A stretch of DNA of 64,000 nucleotides from Bolinopsis microptera (Eukaryota > Ctenophora > Tentaculata > Lobata > Bolinopsidae), in NCBI RefSeq assembly GCF_026151205.1, contig NC_087073.1, positions 17,009,837 through 17,073,836 on the forward strand. Direction: 5' to 3'. Positions within the stretch are counted from its first letter, which is position 1; each line of letters starts with the position of its first letter. Made by a program: the position numbers and the translations under genes. Under the pieces are notes generated by a model. The model saw nothing but the letters and a program-made list of their open reading frames with translations. It ran no database searches and was not told the origin of the DNA. Below are positions 23,244-34,445 of this stretch, piece by piece.

Positions 23244-23891
23244 ATGTATAAAAGAATCCTGCTACTTGGTGACTCTCAGACGCAGCGTGGTGCTGTACCA
23301 CACGGCTGGGTGAACCTGCTTGCTAACCAGTACTGCAGACAACTAGACATTACTAACAGAGGGTTATCAGGGTATAATACCCGCTGGACTGTCGAGAGGT
23401 TGAGGGATATTGTACCTGCAGTGCCCGCTTATCATTACGATCTGGCGGTTGTCTGGTTCGGATGTAATGACGCGGTGGTAAAGGGGGTTACTGCTCAACA
23501 TGTCCCACAGCAGGAATATTCCAGAAACTTGACCCAGATAGTGTGGAAGCTGGTGGAATGTGTTGGTATTCAGCCTAACAATCTGCTGGTGCTAACCCCA
23601 CCCTGTGTCGACGAGGTGATGCTGAAGGAAGCGTTTCCAGACTCTCGCACCAACGAGATAATGCGAGAATACGCGGACCTCGCACTCATTGTCGCACGAG
23701 ATAGGGGTTGTGAGAGTGCGGACCTGTTCTCTTTGTTCTCTAAACATGCTCCCGAAGGATTGTTTACTGATGGTCTACATTTGAGCAAGAGAGGACATGA
23801 ACTGGTAGCTGAGGTTGTGACCAGGTTTTTATCTCATAGAGTTGCAGAAACTCTCCCTATACCTGATTGGAAGGATTGTAATGAATCTTGA
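23244..23891 (+). CDS. IAH1: IAH1-type SGNH/GDSL esterase
   Basis: A 215-residue single-exon hydrolase of the isoamyl acetate-hydrolysing esterase (IAH1) group, which cleaves small acyl esters. The four SGNH blocks are in order: GDSQTQ with nucleophile S11 at the N-terminus (usual form GDSITQ), the oxyanion glycine in NRGLSGYNTRW (G40), GCND with N75, and DGLHL with D176 and H179. No signal peptide is present, so it is probably cytosolic, as expected for the family. Length is somewhat short of human IAH1 (248 residues); the C-terminal LPIPDWKD corresponds to the family's LPYWRD. A fragment resembling its last block lies at 25420-25495. Confidence 0.88.
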   Translation: MYKRILLLGDSQTQRGAVPHGWVNLLANQYCRQLDITNRGLSGYNTRWTVERLRDIVPAVPAYHYDLAVVWFGCNDAVVKGVTAQHVPQQEYSRNLTQIVWKLVECVGIQPNNLLVLTPPCVDEVMLKEAFPDSRTNEIMREYADLALIVARDRGCESADLFSLFSKHAPEGLFTDGLHLSKRGHELVAEVVTRFLSHRVAETLPIPDWKDCNES

Positions 23892-26224
23892 GTTGGGTTG
23901 TTTGTTTTAAATACAGTATTCTCATGACTTGTTTAAAACTTATAGATGACGATTTCTACTGGGGCGGTAAAACAATTGAACCCAAAAATTCTTTCAAAGA
24001 GAATGCTGTCAAATGCTTATCAGTCATCAGGGGAGTTATAAGACTGTTAAGTCTGAAGTGTGTATTTCAAAAGTTTGAAACATACTTACCGAAGCTTTGT
24101 GATACCTCCACATAGTAAACGTTGAATCTTTTGCTCTATCGATAACTTTAAATGACGACTTAAACCATAATAACTTTGAATTAAATAACTTAATAATGAT
24201 TTTAAATAATGACTATTGAAATATATCATTATGTATGATAACAGTTCGTTCTAATCTTTAACTTTTTACCATCATTTCTGTTTCCATTCCATGATTTATA
24301 TAAAAAAATGTATTCAAACAGTTGAATCAGAAAACTACTCTTAAGCTCATCCGGTTTTGAAGTTACCTTAGTACAGGAAATTTTTGTTGCATATTTTAAT
24401 TAATGTCCCCAAAAAAGGACCTTGATTATATGTATCTAGTATTATGAGGTTAGTTTTATGAGGCAGGGCTCATATCATATATCATTATAAAACCTTAATT
24501 TAATGTACTTACATTTCTGGCGCTGTAATCATAAATGCCACCATTAATGATGTTATACTGTACGTCATGTAGTAAGGTATACCCACGAGAGGTAGGGTGG
24601 CATTTGTTTCACTATTAGCACTATAAATATGAACTTGAAATCAACTAAATTACAGCTGACATGCCCGGTAGTCACTGCAATATCTGAAAGGGAAACTTAT
24701 AATATATCAAAATATATTATGTAGTACTGTACTCGTAGTATATACTAGTATATTAAAGTATAAGTAGAATTATTATGCAAAGTATAATTATTATGCAAAT
24801 TTTTCCTCCTTTTAACGTAAAAGGATATTTGAAACCTCTGTGGCAGAGTACTGCTGGGTTTGTTATAAAAGAGGCTGTGTCATAAGATAACAATTCACAA
24901 ACTATAACAATATAATTATCATAGCGTACAATGTACTTCTGTGCCCATTTTATTGTGATAGTCACTCGAATCACCAAGCAATAAAGGAAACAGATAGCTA
25001 ATCATGCAAGGAGCATGATAGAGCTGTACCAAATATTTTCTAATACCCGCCTCTTCTACCGGTATTTTAACAACGCTTAACTTAAGACACACATACACTG
25101 GCACGTACACACATATTATACACGATGTGTAATATGATTAAATTATTTCACAGCTCTAGGTATATACACGTGTTGTGCTATACTTTATTTATCTTCTCTT
25201 CAATGTTTATCTATCTCTCCAACTATTAAGTATTACATTAAAATATCCTATTTGTAAACTCTCAAAACCAGCACAGTGCAGTGCAACATGGGTAAACATT
25301 GTACAAGTCGTGAAGTAATCAGATTAACCGAAACAGACGTGAACTTGTTTTTATTAAGGAACTGTTTTTGGTAAACACTGTTTTCAGAAAACACTGTTTA
25401 TTTGATCGTGTTACTTTTTGCTTGATATTTTGTTGATGGTCTACATCTGAAAAGGGGCTCAAGCTGTAAGATTCTCGTTGGTGTTGTGAACAAGTTTCCA
25501 GAAATCTGCTTCTCTTCTTCTTCTGGTTTCGGGAAGATACCCAATGATACGAATCAAATCTTGTGCGCAGGTTACTTTCTTGTGTGTGAAGTTGTTACAG
25601 GCAATTGCAAAGTTGCAAACGGATACTAAATTTATCTGTTTAGTATTCACTTTAATATTGCTTTAATCAGTTATGTGAAAAATAAACGTTACGATAACAA
25701 CATTTGTGTTACATTCTGTTGTTCTAATACAGGAGGATAATAAATACAAGATATTATGTTCAGAAACAGTTCGATAAACTGTCTTTGTAGGTCGCAAAAC
25801 AATGTCATACTATTATATTATATCATAAGTAACTATAATATCACACCCCGTCATAGTACTGTAAAGCATAAAGTCATATGAGTTATTAATAATACTACTT
25901 CCGTTGTTCTTCTATCGTTAAAGTAGCACACGATAGCAAACCTAGCTACAGACCCATCACCCATGTGAGTAGTTAACTGCCGCAATTAATACACTCTATG
26001 GACAATGCTGTACGTAACTGACCCACGCCTATCCTGACGTCGACTCATAATCTTTTGCGCGTGATTCTGGACTGCTGCCAAACGGAACGCGCCGCCGCCT
26101 CCTCATATTTGCATTAAAAGTAGTTTACTTTTTGCGCGTCATATTATCGTGCAAATATATATAATATAATAAATATACATTGATTTATTGATCCGGCCGG
26201 CCTGTCGATCCACCGTGAACACTG
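23892..26224. other. Intergenic downstream of IAH1
   Basis: AT-rich; no complete gene. The ORF overlapping the IAH1 stop (from 23888) shows no conserved features. The only item of note is the IAH1-like relic at 25420-25495. Confidence 0.4.
25420..25495 (+). pseudogene. Short IAH1-like relic
   Basis: Translation gives FVDGLHLKRGS followed by LVGVVNKF, closely matching FTDGLHLSKRG and VAEVVTRF of the IAH1 protein 1.6 kb upstream. At DNA level TGATGGTCTACATCTGA differs from the gene (TGATGGTCTACATTTGA) at one base in 17. The frame upstream is closed and the remaining catalytic blocks are missing, so this is either a decayed tandem duplicate or an isolated exon of a copy whose other parts I cannot see. 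The match is short. Confidence 0.4.
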
Positions 26225-27085
26225 TAGTAGAGGCTCTTACGGGCATTGTCTGCTCGATACGTTAGGGACCCCAGATACACCTTACTAGACGTATTTTTGA
26301 CCGTAGAATCGATTGAAAGTGGTTTCAAGATGATTGGACTGATTGTTCTGGGGTAAAATCGAAAAAAAACGATTTTTGGGTCAAAAATAGGCCAAAAAAC
26401 CATGTTTTTTGATATTTTGAGCAAGTTAATTTTGTTGGCATGTCGGCAAAACTTGCATAAAGATAGCTAAAAGACAGCCGCACAAGATTGTATAAAAATA
26501 AAACAAATCCCTCTATTTGTTCTGAGGTAAAAATCCAAAAAAGTGGTAAAAATTTTGACTTTTTTGCTTGAAGTTTGAATAATTTTTTGCAGTTGTATTA
26601 AATCAACCCGAAAATAGTCACATCGTGTTTGCCTAAATTTTTCCTTTCCGAGAAGTACCCACTTCATATACTTTATCGAAATTTGAATATTTTCACTCCG
26701 CAAGCGTTTTTGCCAAATTTTCGACGCGCACTACGCGCAAAAGCATTTAGTTGTTATCAATTGGCACCCGCGCGTTCATCATAAATTTCAAACAGCTATA
26801 ACTCAGCGAGATTATGTCCGTTCTAGCTCATATTTTTACACTAAATAGTAAATAATGTGATCTTATTGCTGACAAAATATGAATATAATTACTCTATTTG
26901 CCTTAGAGTAATAGACTGTCAAAGTTTAAAACGCGCATTGGTATAGCACGTGACTAATAAGGCCAAATTTATACTTCTAAACATATTATCGATCCTTAGA
27001 CATCATACTATTGTGTCCAATTAGCGGTTAGGTCTCTAAACTCGTAGCAGAAAACACGTCTTTTTGCCCGTAAGAGCCTCTACTA
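26225..27085 (+). mobile_element. 861-bp TIR element, copy 1
   Basis: Bounded by a perfect 21-bp terminal inverted repeat whose outer part is TAGTAGAGGCTCTTACGGGC, at 26225-26245 and 27065-27085. Both flanks carry CTG next to the element, a 3-bp target duplication. The interior has no transposase ORF, so it is non-autonomous. The same element, in the opposite orientation, sits at 30020-30880, and both copies are 861 bp. Three-bp duplications occur in PIF/Harbinger and CACTA-type elements; I cannot assign a superfamily. Confidence 0.85.
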
Positions 27086-27341
27086 CTGCCCATAATATAT
27101 TTTTCAATTTTCTTGGAGTGGGCGATTGCTGCTATTTTAATCCGATTGAATTACTCTGGAATTTATCTGTTAGTGTTATCCAGTCCCTTTAATCCTATCT
27201 CGAGCGGTGCTAGTGTCCGTGACCTCTGGCATCTGTACTTGTACTGGGAGGATCTGTTCTCGGACCAGTGGCAGTGGCATATTATATATTATTATTAGGA
27301 GCTAATTACAACATGACATTACAAATCTATTACATTCATTG
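27086..27341. other. Spacer between TIR elements
   Basis: Unassigned sequence between the right end of the 861-bp element and the next inverted-repeat element; short ORFs here show no family features. Confidence 0.3.
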
Positions 27342-28060
27342 TTACCTGGGGACCGCAGGCTATAATGTTCATAAAAATAGCCGAACAGAGATTCGGCAAA
27401 TAAAGATTCGGCGGAATGACAGGCTGAGCACCGCCCAGTTTGTATCACGTTGCGACCCCCACGGTCGTTTCACTATGGTGTATCGTCCTGACGATACAGG
27501 GGGAGCCGCGCACTTCGTGCGCGCGGCGGGTCATACAACGTATGACAACGCCCAGTATACAAAGGCCACCTAAATTAAAGATCGGGTTTAAAACGAGCGT
27601 GCTAGCTAAATCTACAGTCGATCTTCGAGATTGTTCTAATATATATAAAAGGGCCCCCGACGGTTGTAACCAACTTCAATCGATGTATTTTCCACCTACC
27701 CCGGAACACAAATCGCATACTGATACAGGGCCGAGTAAAGATTTTTGACTTGAATTACAGCTTTTCTGGGGTACGGTCGGTGCGGCCCTTGGATGTGGTT
27801 CCAAGAATTGGGTTCAAGGTGTTATTCAGTTATTCATATCATAGTGTCTATAAATATACGAGCAGTTTATTTTGACTTCTGAAGGGTTACCATCATAAAT
27901 TCTACAAATATAAATATTTTAACGTACGTGCGGCGCACAAATCGCATACAAAATTGCATACACATGACCGCTCCTACTAAATCGCTAGCCCAAATTTTAA
28001 GAAAATTCTTGTGAAAAGGCCCTTTGGTTATGAAATTTATTTACATCGGTGTATTTTTGG

Positions 28061-28145
28061 ACGCTGATTCCGAATCGCCCCCCATGACGTAGGGTTAAAA
28101 TGCCTCCCTGGAGAGTTATGGGCAAAAAACCGTTTAAGTCACGTG
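28061..28145 (+). repeat. Dispersed repeat, copy 1 (ACGCTGATTCCGAATC)
   Basis: ACGCTGATTCCGAATC, then GGGTTAAAATGC, a CTGG-GAGA segment and CACGTGA; the same order of blocks recurs at 34160-34232. It lies inside the 27.3-28.5 kb element, so it may be part of that family. Confidence 0.55.
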
Positions 28146-28186
28146 ACAGGCTAGTAAAATACGAATTCGATTGTTTATGGTTTAGG

Positions 28187-28268
28187 GCCTGGGTTAGGGT
28201 TAGGGTTGTGGTAAGGGTTATGGTTAGCTTCGGGGTTATGGTTAGGGTTAGGGTTGGGATTAGGGTTT
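28187..28268 (+). repeat. Interstitial telomere-like tract
   Basis: A degenerate run of TTAGGG and variants (TTATGG, GTAAGG, TTGGGATTAGGG). TTAGGG is the standard animal telomere repeat. The tract is short, imperfect, and embedded between transposon arms, so it is internal, not a chromosome end. Confidence 0.65.
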
Positions 28269-28545
28269 ATGTAAAACCGTTTTGTAAGGCTGCAAAACCA
28301 ACCATAAAAACCAAAGTCACGTGAAATTTTTGGGCGAGCGAATTAGTAAGAGCCACACATGACACATTTAAGGGAAACGTCTTTTGCTTACTGGGCCGCG
28401 CTCAGCTCAGCCTGTCATTCCGCCTAATCTCTAATCTTTATGTTTATGAACATAATAGACTCTATACTAGCTTGAGGTTCCCAGGTAATCTTCTGCATGC
28501 TGCATTAATAAAGCATATATATCAATATGACAAATATTATTTTTA

Positions 28546-28650
28546 AGGTTTATAATCTACCGTACCAGGACGCGCGCGCCGAGTTGGACTCGTCGAGGGT
28601 TAATATTCGAAACAAATATTTTACGAGTATCATGATCACCCATTAAATAT
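28546..28650 (+). repeat. Dispersed repeat family C, copy 1
   Basis: Block order: GTTTATAATCTACC, CAGGACGCGCGCGCCGAGTT, GGACTCGTCGA, AACAAATATTTTACGAGTAT and CACCCATTAAAT. The same series recurs at 29740, 29898, 31331 (inverted) and 34446. Confidence 0.65.
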
Positions 28651-28862
28651 TATTGAGCTTATATTATTGTTTATATTTAATATAATGACAATAATGACAT
28701 CACCGTTCCTATTAAAACTATATTGTTGAACTACTTTGTTGGGAGGAAAGACCGCGACCGTAATTTAATTGTCAAACTAGTACAGTAGTACGTACGAAAC
28801 ACAAAACTGCTCCAAAGTCACGTCCTATAATTGCATTTTGACTTAAAGGGTTAGAGCTGCTC

Positions 28863-29589
28863 TTGTAGCGCGATGCGTTACTGTGCCGCGCCGCGCACTC
28901 AATAAGGCTTCTCACAGCGAGATCGGCGAAATGCGCTACTATGCCTTGCCGAGCTGCGATGAATTGACATCGTCAATAAAGCTCCTCTTGGACAATTTTA
29001 ATCGATCCATCCCAACATCCTTCATTTGTTGAAACGGCTAATTTGAAGGATCATTTCGACATTAACGCGACGTCGTACCGACAGAAATGGTAAAGTCGAG
29101 AAAAGGTGAAAAAGAAACCGAAACAGCGTACTGAAGAACTTAGTGACCCAGATTCTGGATCTGCAGATGTTATTAAAATTTCTGAGTATAATGCATTGTA
29201 GCCTAATTTGTATACGTAGGTCGTATGAGAAGTATGTGGCGGTTCCTCCGCCCTGCGGACCACATAATTTAAAGGCTAGCTTATATTTATTGGGCGGCGC
29301 TCAGCCTGTCATTCCGCCGAATCTTTATTCTCTATATGTTTATGAACATAATAGCCTCGGGTCCCCAGGTAAGCTTATATAACATCTGAACCGAAAGTAA
29401 CAGTACTTTCTGTTTGACGAAAGTCAAATACAAGGAAATACTCTCAAGAAAACCACAGTATTTAATTGACGATGTCAATTCATGGCAGCTCTGCGCGGCA
29501 CAGTAGCGCATTTCGCCGATCTAGCCAGATGTCGCTGTGAGAAGCCTCATTGAGTGCGCGGCGCGGCACAGAAACGCATCGCGCTACAA
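28863..29589. mobile_element. 727-bp inverted-repeat element
   Basis: The left arm begins TTGTAGCGCGATGCGTTACT at 28863 and extends to about 28985 (GACATCGTCAATAAA); the right arm, 29461-29589, is its inverse and ends CGCATCGCGCTACAA. Arms are about 120 bp, GC-rich and about 85-90% alike by eye. Between them lie a stretch whose translation is rich in Lys, Glu and Ser (29090-29205; no family recognised) and an arm of the 1.15-kb element family (29290-29374), which shows nesting. Confidence 0.65.
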
Positions 29590-29739
29590 CCATAGTATAT
29601 ATTTGACTTTAGCAGGGTAGTGTTGGTTATGTGCCTAATTAAATCTGGTGAACACAGTGGATATCCTTGCTGCACGGCTCTGTAGTTGGAAAGTGTTTTT
29701 AATGACGTGTATATAAAAAAACTCCCGGCATGGCTGCAC

Positions 29740-29830
29740 AACAGTCTCGACGGTCTTGGTCTTGGTTAATTAATAATAATATTCGGAACAAATATTTTAC
29801 GATCGAGTATCACTATCACCCGTTAAATAA
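29740..29830 (+). repeat. Dispersed repeat family C, partial copy 2
   Basis: Contains CGACGGTCTTGG, CGGAACAAATATTTTACGA and CACCCGTTAAAT, the right half of the family C sequence. The left, GC-rich half is missing. Confidence 0.55.
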
Positions 29831-29897
29831 AATTAAAAAGTTGTAAAATTTCAATATTTTAACTATTAGTATTACTAGCAATGCAATCGCTGGTTGC

Positions 29898-30000
29898 CAA
29901 TTGTAGGTTTACAACCTACCAGGACGCGCGCCGAGTTGGACTCGTCGAAGGTCCAATATATGGAACAGATATTTTACGAGTATCACCCGTTAAGTTGCTA
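29898..30000 (+). repeat. Dispersed repeat family C, copy 3
   Basis: GTAGGTTTACAACCTACCAG, GACGCGCGCCGAGTTGGACT, CGTCGAAGGTC and TTTTACGAGTATCACCCGTT in order. It ends about 20 bp before the second 861-bp element. Confidence 0.65.
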
Positions 30001-30019
30001 ATTTTATTATATTTCTTAC

Positions 30020-30880
30020 TAGTAGAGGCTCTTACGGGCAAAAAGACGTGTTTTCTGCTACGAGTTTAGAGACCTAACCGCTAATTGGACACAATAGTAT
30101 GATGTCTAAGGATCGATAATATGTTAAGAAGTATAAATTTGGCCTTATTAGTCACGTGCTATACCAATGCGCGTTTTAAACTTTGACAGTCTATTACTCT
30201 AAGGCAAATAAAGTAATTATATCCATATTTTGTCAGCAATAAGATCACATTATTTTCTATTTAGTGTGAAAATATGAGCTAGAACGGACATAATCTCGCT
30301 GAGTTATAGCTGTTTGAAATTTATGATGAACGCGCGGGTGCCAATTGATAACAACTAAATGCTTTTGCGCGTAGTGCGCGTCGAAAATTTGGCAAAAACG
30401 CTTGCGGAGTGACAATATTCAAACTTCGATTAAGTATATGAAGTGGGTACTTCTCGGAAAGGAAAAATTTAGGCAAACACGATGTGACTATTTTTGGGTT
30501 GATTTAATACAACTGCAAAAAATTATTCAAACTTAAAGCAAAAAAGTCAAAATTTTTACCACTTTTTTGGATTTTTACCTCAGAACAAATAGAGGGATTT
30601 GTTTTATTTTTATACAATCTTGTGCGGCTGTCTTTTAGCTATCTTTATGCAAGTTTTGCCGACATGCCAACAAAATTAACTTGCTCAAAATATCAAAAAA
30701 CATGGTTTTTTGGCCTATTTTTGGCCCAAAAATCGGTTTTTTGCGATTTTACCCCAGAACAATCAGTCCAATCATCTTGAAACCACTTTCAATCGATTCT
30801 ACGGTCAAGAATACGTCTAGTAAGGTGTATCTGCGGTCCCTAACGTATCGAGCAGACAATGCCCGTAAGAGCCTCTACTA
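30020..30880 (-). mobile_element. 861-bp TIR element, copy 2 (inverted)
   Basis: Same 21-bp TIRs as copy 1, at 30020-30040 and 30860-30880, and the same length of 861 bp, but reversed. Flanks carry TAC on both sides, a 3-bp target duplication different from that of copy 1, which argues for independent insertion rather than a segmental inversion. Copies differ by scattered substitutions. With copy 1 it forms inverted arms separated by 2934 bp. Confidence 0.85.
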
Positions 30881-31330
30881 TACAGTTACTGCCAGTTAGT
30901 AGTCATGAATACAAACTTTTTAAGAATATGGAATACGAAAAATAATAATATAAATGATAATGTCATCAGTCATGCAGTAGAGATGTTTTCCCAAAAATCA
31001 TGCACATATTGTCATATTTGTAAGGTAAGCAGCAATTGCGATCACAAAAATTCAGGCTGTATGAGTGTACATCCCCCTAGCTCCCAAACAAGCTTCATAA
31101 CAAATTGACAAGAAATGAATCAAAATGTTCCCCTAATGCTTAAACTAAAAAACTGTCTTTCCGTAAATTATACCGTAATTCACATTACATTTACAAATTA
31201 TTGTAATTTTTCGCAGAACTTACAACTACAAGAAGATTGCAATCAGGAGACCAGTCACCGCGAGAGGACAACATTGATGGAGTGACAAACTGCAACTGAG
31301 TATTCGTGTTTATCTCCGCCGTCTCTTAGT
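30881..31330. other. Unassigned sequence after TIR element 2
   Basis: AT-rich; nothing recognised. The 67-residue ORF at 30905 shows no known features. Confidence 0.3.
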
Positions 31331-31446
31331 CTTAACGCGTGATCTGATAGTGATACTCGTAAAATATTTGTTTCAAATATTAAGAGACCGTCGACGAGTC
31401 CAACTCGGCACGCGTCTTGGTATGTAGGTTATAAACCTACAACACC
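31331..31446 (-). repeat. Dispersed repeat family C, copy 4 (inverted)
   Basis: Read on the minus strand: GTAGGTTTATAACCTACATA, CAAGACGCGTGCCGAGTTGG, ACTCGTCGACGGTC and AAATATTTTACGAGTATCAC. It is the only inverted copy seen. Confidence 0.65.
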
Positions 31447-32599
31447 GTCTCCTTCTTTATCGGTATCCACCTCAATTTCTGAGCATGTTATTTATTTATC
31501 ATTAATTTAGGGTTAAAAATTAGTTATAAAAAATTAAAAAGGGATACATAATTAATATATGTAATTTAGAAGTGGGACTAATTTGTTTTGAATTATACAA
31601 CGTGACTGCAGCGATAATTCAAATTCAGTAAGCTTGATCCACCTTGCACCTCCCTGTATCATAGCCCAGTTCGTGTCTCTTGGATGTATGGTTTAAAATT
31701 AAATTATAATAAACATGCTCACTGGAACCGGATCAGTGACCACCAATTCGAATATGAGAAATTCAGCTGCACCGTCACGAAAGATCGCAATCAAGTTCCA
31801 TATTGCCCCTTGCACTCTGGGTGCACTACATCTCCATTATCCTCTGTATCATCCACCTCCACACCAGTAAGTTCTAAAGAACTGGTCTCGTATATTGTGA
31901 TTTCTGCTGTGTATCTTTTCTAGAATAATTATCAGGGACCCTAAACCGTTTGTAGTGTTTATAGCGATACCGGTCGTAATATCCTTGTCAAGCACATTTA
32001 GACAATCAACACATGTTTCCTCATATCATCACTTATTTCCATATATTCTATTTCAAGTTCTATCTCACCCTCGAACACGGTTCTCGCTAGATTGATGGGA
32101 CAGACTGATAATCACAAAAAAGAACAAAGTTATTGTAAACTCTGTCATCATTCGTCAGGACTGATCGACAGCTAATTGAATATTTTTTTGAGAGAATAAA
32201 ACAAAATAAATGATCCAGATTGAAACTAAAGCAAAACCCCGTTTAACGCGCCCCGATTTACCAATACCATAATTTCCTTCCCCCAAATAGGAGGTAACAT
32301 ATATATAACATTATAAGATTATAATATATAACTAGAATATACTATATACATATATATATCTCAAGTTTTACTTCTTTTGAGAACCCCATTAGGACGATTT
32401 TATGATTTTTTGGAAAACTGCCAAAAATCAACCAAATAATGAGTTAGAATGAAATGAGAGGAAAGAATGAAAACTGTAACGTTTATGAACTGATAGCAAT
32501 TCACCTTTCAAAATTTGCTCCTTCATAAAAAAAATTATCGATTTTTACTTTCCACACACTATTTTCAACTCACCCTGTATAACTATATAACTCGCCATC
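31447..32599. other. Unassigned AT-rich region
   Basis: The 79-residue ORF at 31684-31923 contains a Cys-rich YCPLHSGC and is followed in frame by a possible donor (CCAGTAAGT), but I cannot connect it to other exons and do not call a gene. The rest is AT-rich. Confidence 0.3.
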
Positions 32600-33370
32600 C
32601 AAGCTCAAACATATGAAGTGTCTAACGGAAACATGCTGTACCCCACTCAAACGGTGAAAGATCGAGGAGTGACAGTTTACACTGATTTGTCCTGGACCCC
32701 ACACGTCAACATGATAGCTGAACGTGCAGGAAAAGTTGCTTCCTGGGTGCTAAGTGCGTTCAAAACGAGAGACCACCATGATGACTCTATACAAGTCTCT
32801 CGTTAGAAGTCATCAGGAATATTGCTGTCCTCTGTGGAATTGCTCTAAGAACAAGGACATCCATCAGCTAGAAGGGATTCAGCGTACGTTTACATCGAAA
32901 ATAGATGGCACCCAGCACCTCAACTACTGACAGAGATTAAAGGCCCTATATCTGATGTCATTGCAAAGAAGAAGATAACGGTATTTAATCATCAATATGT
33001 GGAAAGTTCTGCATTGCAAGTGCCCTAATGATATTGGTATCCAGTTCTCGGTGACTCTCAGACATGGTCAAAAAGCAGTTGTGCCCAGTATAGCTAAGTC
33101 CAGCAGTCAACGAAAAAAAGCACTACATGACAACTCATTTGCAGTCACTGGACCTCGATTATGGAATGTAATCCCAACACATATGCACACCATAGAGGAT
33201 CCTATGCAATTCAAAGCAGCTTTAACGAACTTTGTCAAGTTATTTCCGGGCGAGCCTCCAGCTCCAGGATACAGCCGTCGGAATGGAAACTCCTTGCTGA
33301 ATTGGAGTGGTGATAAAACAGTTTCTATACTGTCCGGGGGGTCGACTTCTTCGATGGCCCGATAGAGGAA
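32600..33370 (+). pseudogene. Decayed 3' end of a non-LTR retrotransposon (RT C-terminal region)
   Basis: Successive frames give DRGVTVYTDLSWTPHVN, then MMTLYKSLVRSHQEYCCPLW, then LEGIQRTFTSKI, then MWKVLHCKCPNDIGIQF, and finally DNSFAVTGPRLWNVIP and MQFKAALTNFVKLFPGEPPA. This order is the C-terminal thumb region found in the reverse transcriptases of jockey/CR1-like elements in many animals. At least one frameshift (around 32780) and in-frame stops (near 32930 and 32970) break it, and the polymerase core and endonuclease are absent, so it is a 5'-truncated dead copy. No poly(A) tail or short-repeat tail is clear. Confidence 0.85.
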
Positions 33371-34159
33371 TCTATGAAGCCCAACAAAGTAACAAAGTAA
33401 GTAGAAACCTGCTAGTTGAAAGCTTTTTTCGAGGAAATTTATAAAAAAAACAGATAGTTTAAATGTTTTAATTTTTGATCTAGAACTGATCTGTTCTATA
33501 GTATAGACTGGAAAATCATCACTAAATCAAATAATTATACGGCAGGGACAGGGCACTGTGGCCTCTGCCTAAACGAAAAGCTTCACATCCTTAAGAATCC
33601 AGACTCAATGAATAAAAGATCTGAGATTATTTCTAAATGTAGACATTCTAGGAAATTTTTAGTTAGACATTGTTGATGGTTAGTAATAGATTATGAATGG
33701 GAAAAGCGAGCGACCGATTTCATTTTCGGTATCATTTTGCATTTGCGGACGGTGATTCAAATTAATATCATTTCTTTTTGTTTGGGAGAGAGAGACACTG
33801 GCAGCGGTCCACTCTATCCATGATTATGGGTTTTGGTCAAATTATAGTTATACAGAATTGTATATAGAATTTTGAACTTTTTCCACCCCCAGTAAGACGA
33901 TAAAAAGCATAACATAACGTTATATTATCCATGAGGTAATAACATTAGATATCTGCAGCTACTCACAATTATCAATGACAATAATAGTCCATTCGGACCA
34001 CAAGCAATTGTCACAAACCAATAACCATCGAATTTATAAACCGTCACGGAGAAGTCGCAAAGTAAAGCCCTTGATCGAGCCCATACTCTGTACCACAGAG
34101 CCAATTCTGGACAGAGTTTCAACCTTCTAAAACTGTCAAATAATGGTGCGCAAATAAGA
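33371..34159. other. Unassigned AT-rich region
   Basis: No gene, RNA or clear repeat recognised. Confidence 0.3.
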
Positions 34160-34232
34160 ACGCTGATTCCGAATCACCCCATAATATAGGGTTAAAATGC
34201 TTCTCTGGCGAGATATCGGCGAAAAACTGTCT
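34160..34232 (+). repeat. Dispersed repeat, copy 2 (ACGCTGATTCCGAATC)
   Basis: ACGCTGATTCCGAATCACCC, then GGGTTAAAATGC, CTGGCGAGA and CACGTGAT, in the same order as at 28061-28145. Confidence 0.55.
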
Positions 34233-34445
34233 CGATCACGTGATATTACCCTATAATAATATTAATAATATATTATAAGGAAGTTGGTCTAATTTCTCGT
34301 TAGGGTTAAATCAAGATAGTGATCAAGAAAGTGATCATGCCATATAGTTTGATATTTAGAATATTTGAATTTTATAACAACTTGTTTTTCATTGAGCCAA
34401 TGATTAATCTTATGATAAAAAAATTAATACACGTACTGTAATATT

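Larger units (their letters stand above)
27342..28489. mobile_element. Inverted-repeat element of about 1.15 kb
   Basis: The left arm, starting TTACCTGGGGACCGCAGGCT at 27342, recurs inverted at 28391-28489, ending in GGTTCCCAGGTAA. Shared blocks include ATGTTCATAAA, AAAGATT and GGCGGAATGACAGGCTGAGC, so the arms are roughly 100 bp with indels. A third arm of the same family lies at 29290-29374. The interior holds a hairpin around 27510-27530 (CGCGCAC, TTC, GTGCGCG) and the telomere-like tract at 28187-28268. No transposase recognised. Confidence 0.65.

Noticed and set aside
23888-24115. ORF overlapping the IAH1 stop codon
   Set aside because: Overlap by a shared ATGA-type junction is not meaningful in animal genes, and the protein shows no features.
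28187-28268. True telomere
   Set aside because: Short, degenerate and internal, surrounded by transposon sequence.
29090-29205. Lys/Glu-rich segment as a transposase fragment
   Set aside because: Low complexity, no DDE or zinc-finger motif visible.
31684-31923. Possible exon of an unknown gene
   Set aside because: One candidate donor, but no partner exon, homology or acceptor that I can support.
32600-33370. Active retrotransposon
   Set aside because: Stops, a frameshift and loss of the polymerase core and endonuclease.
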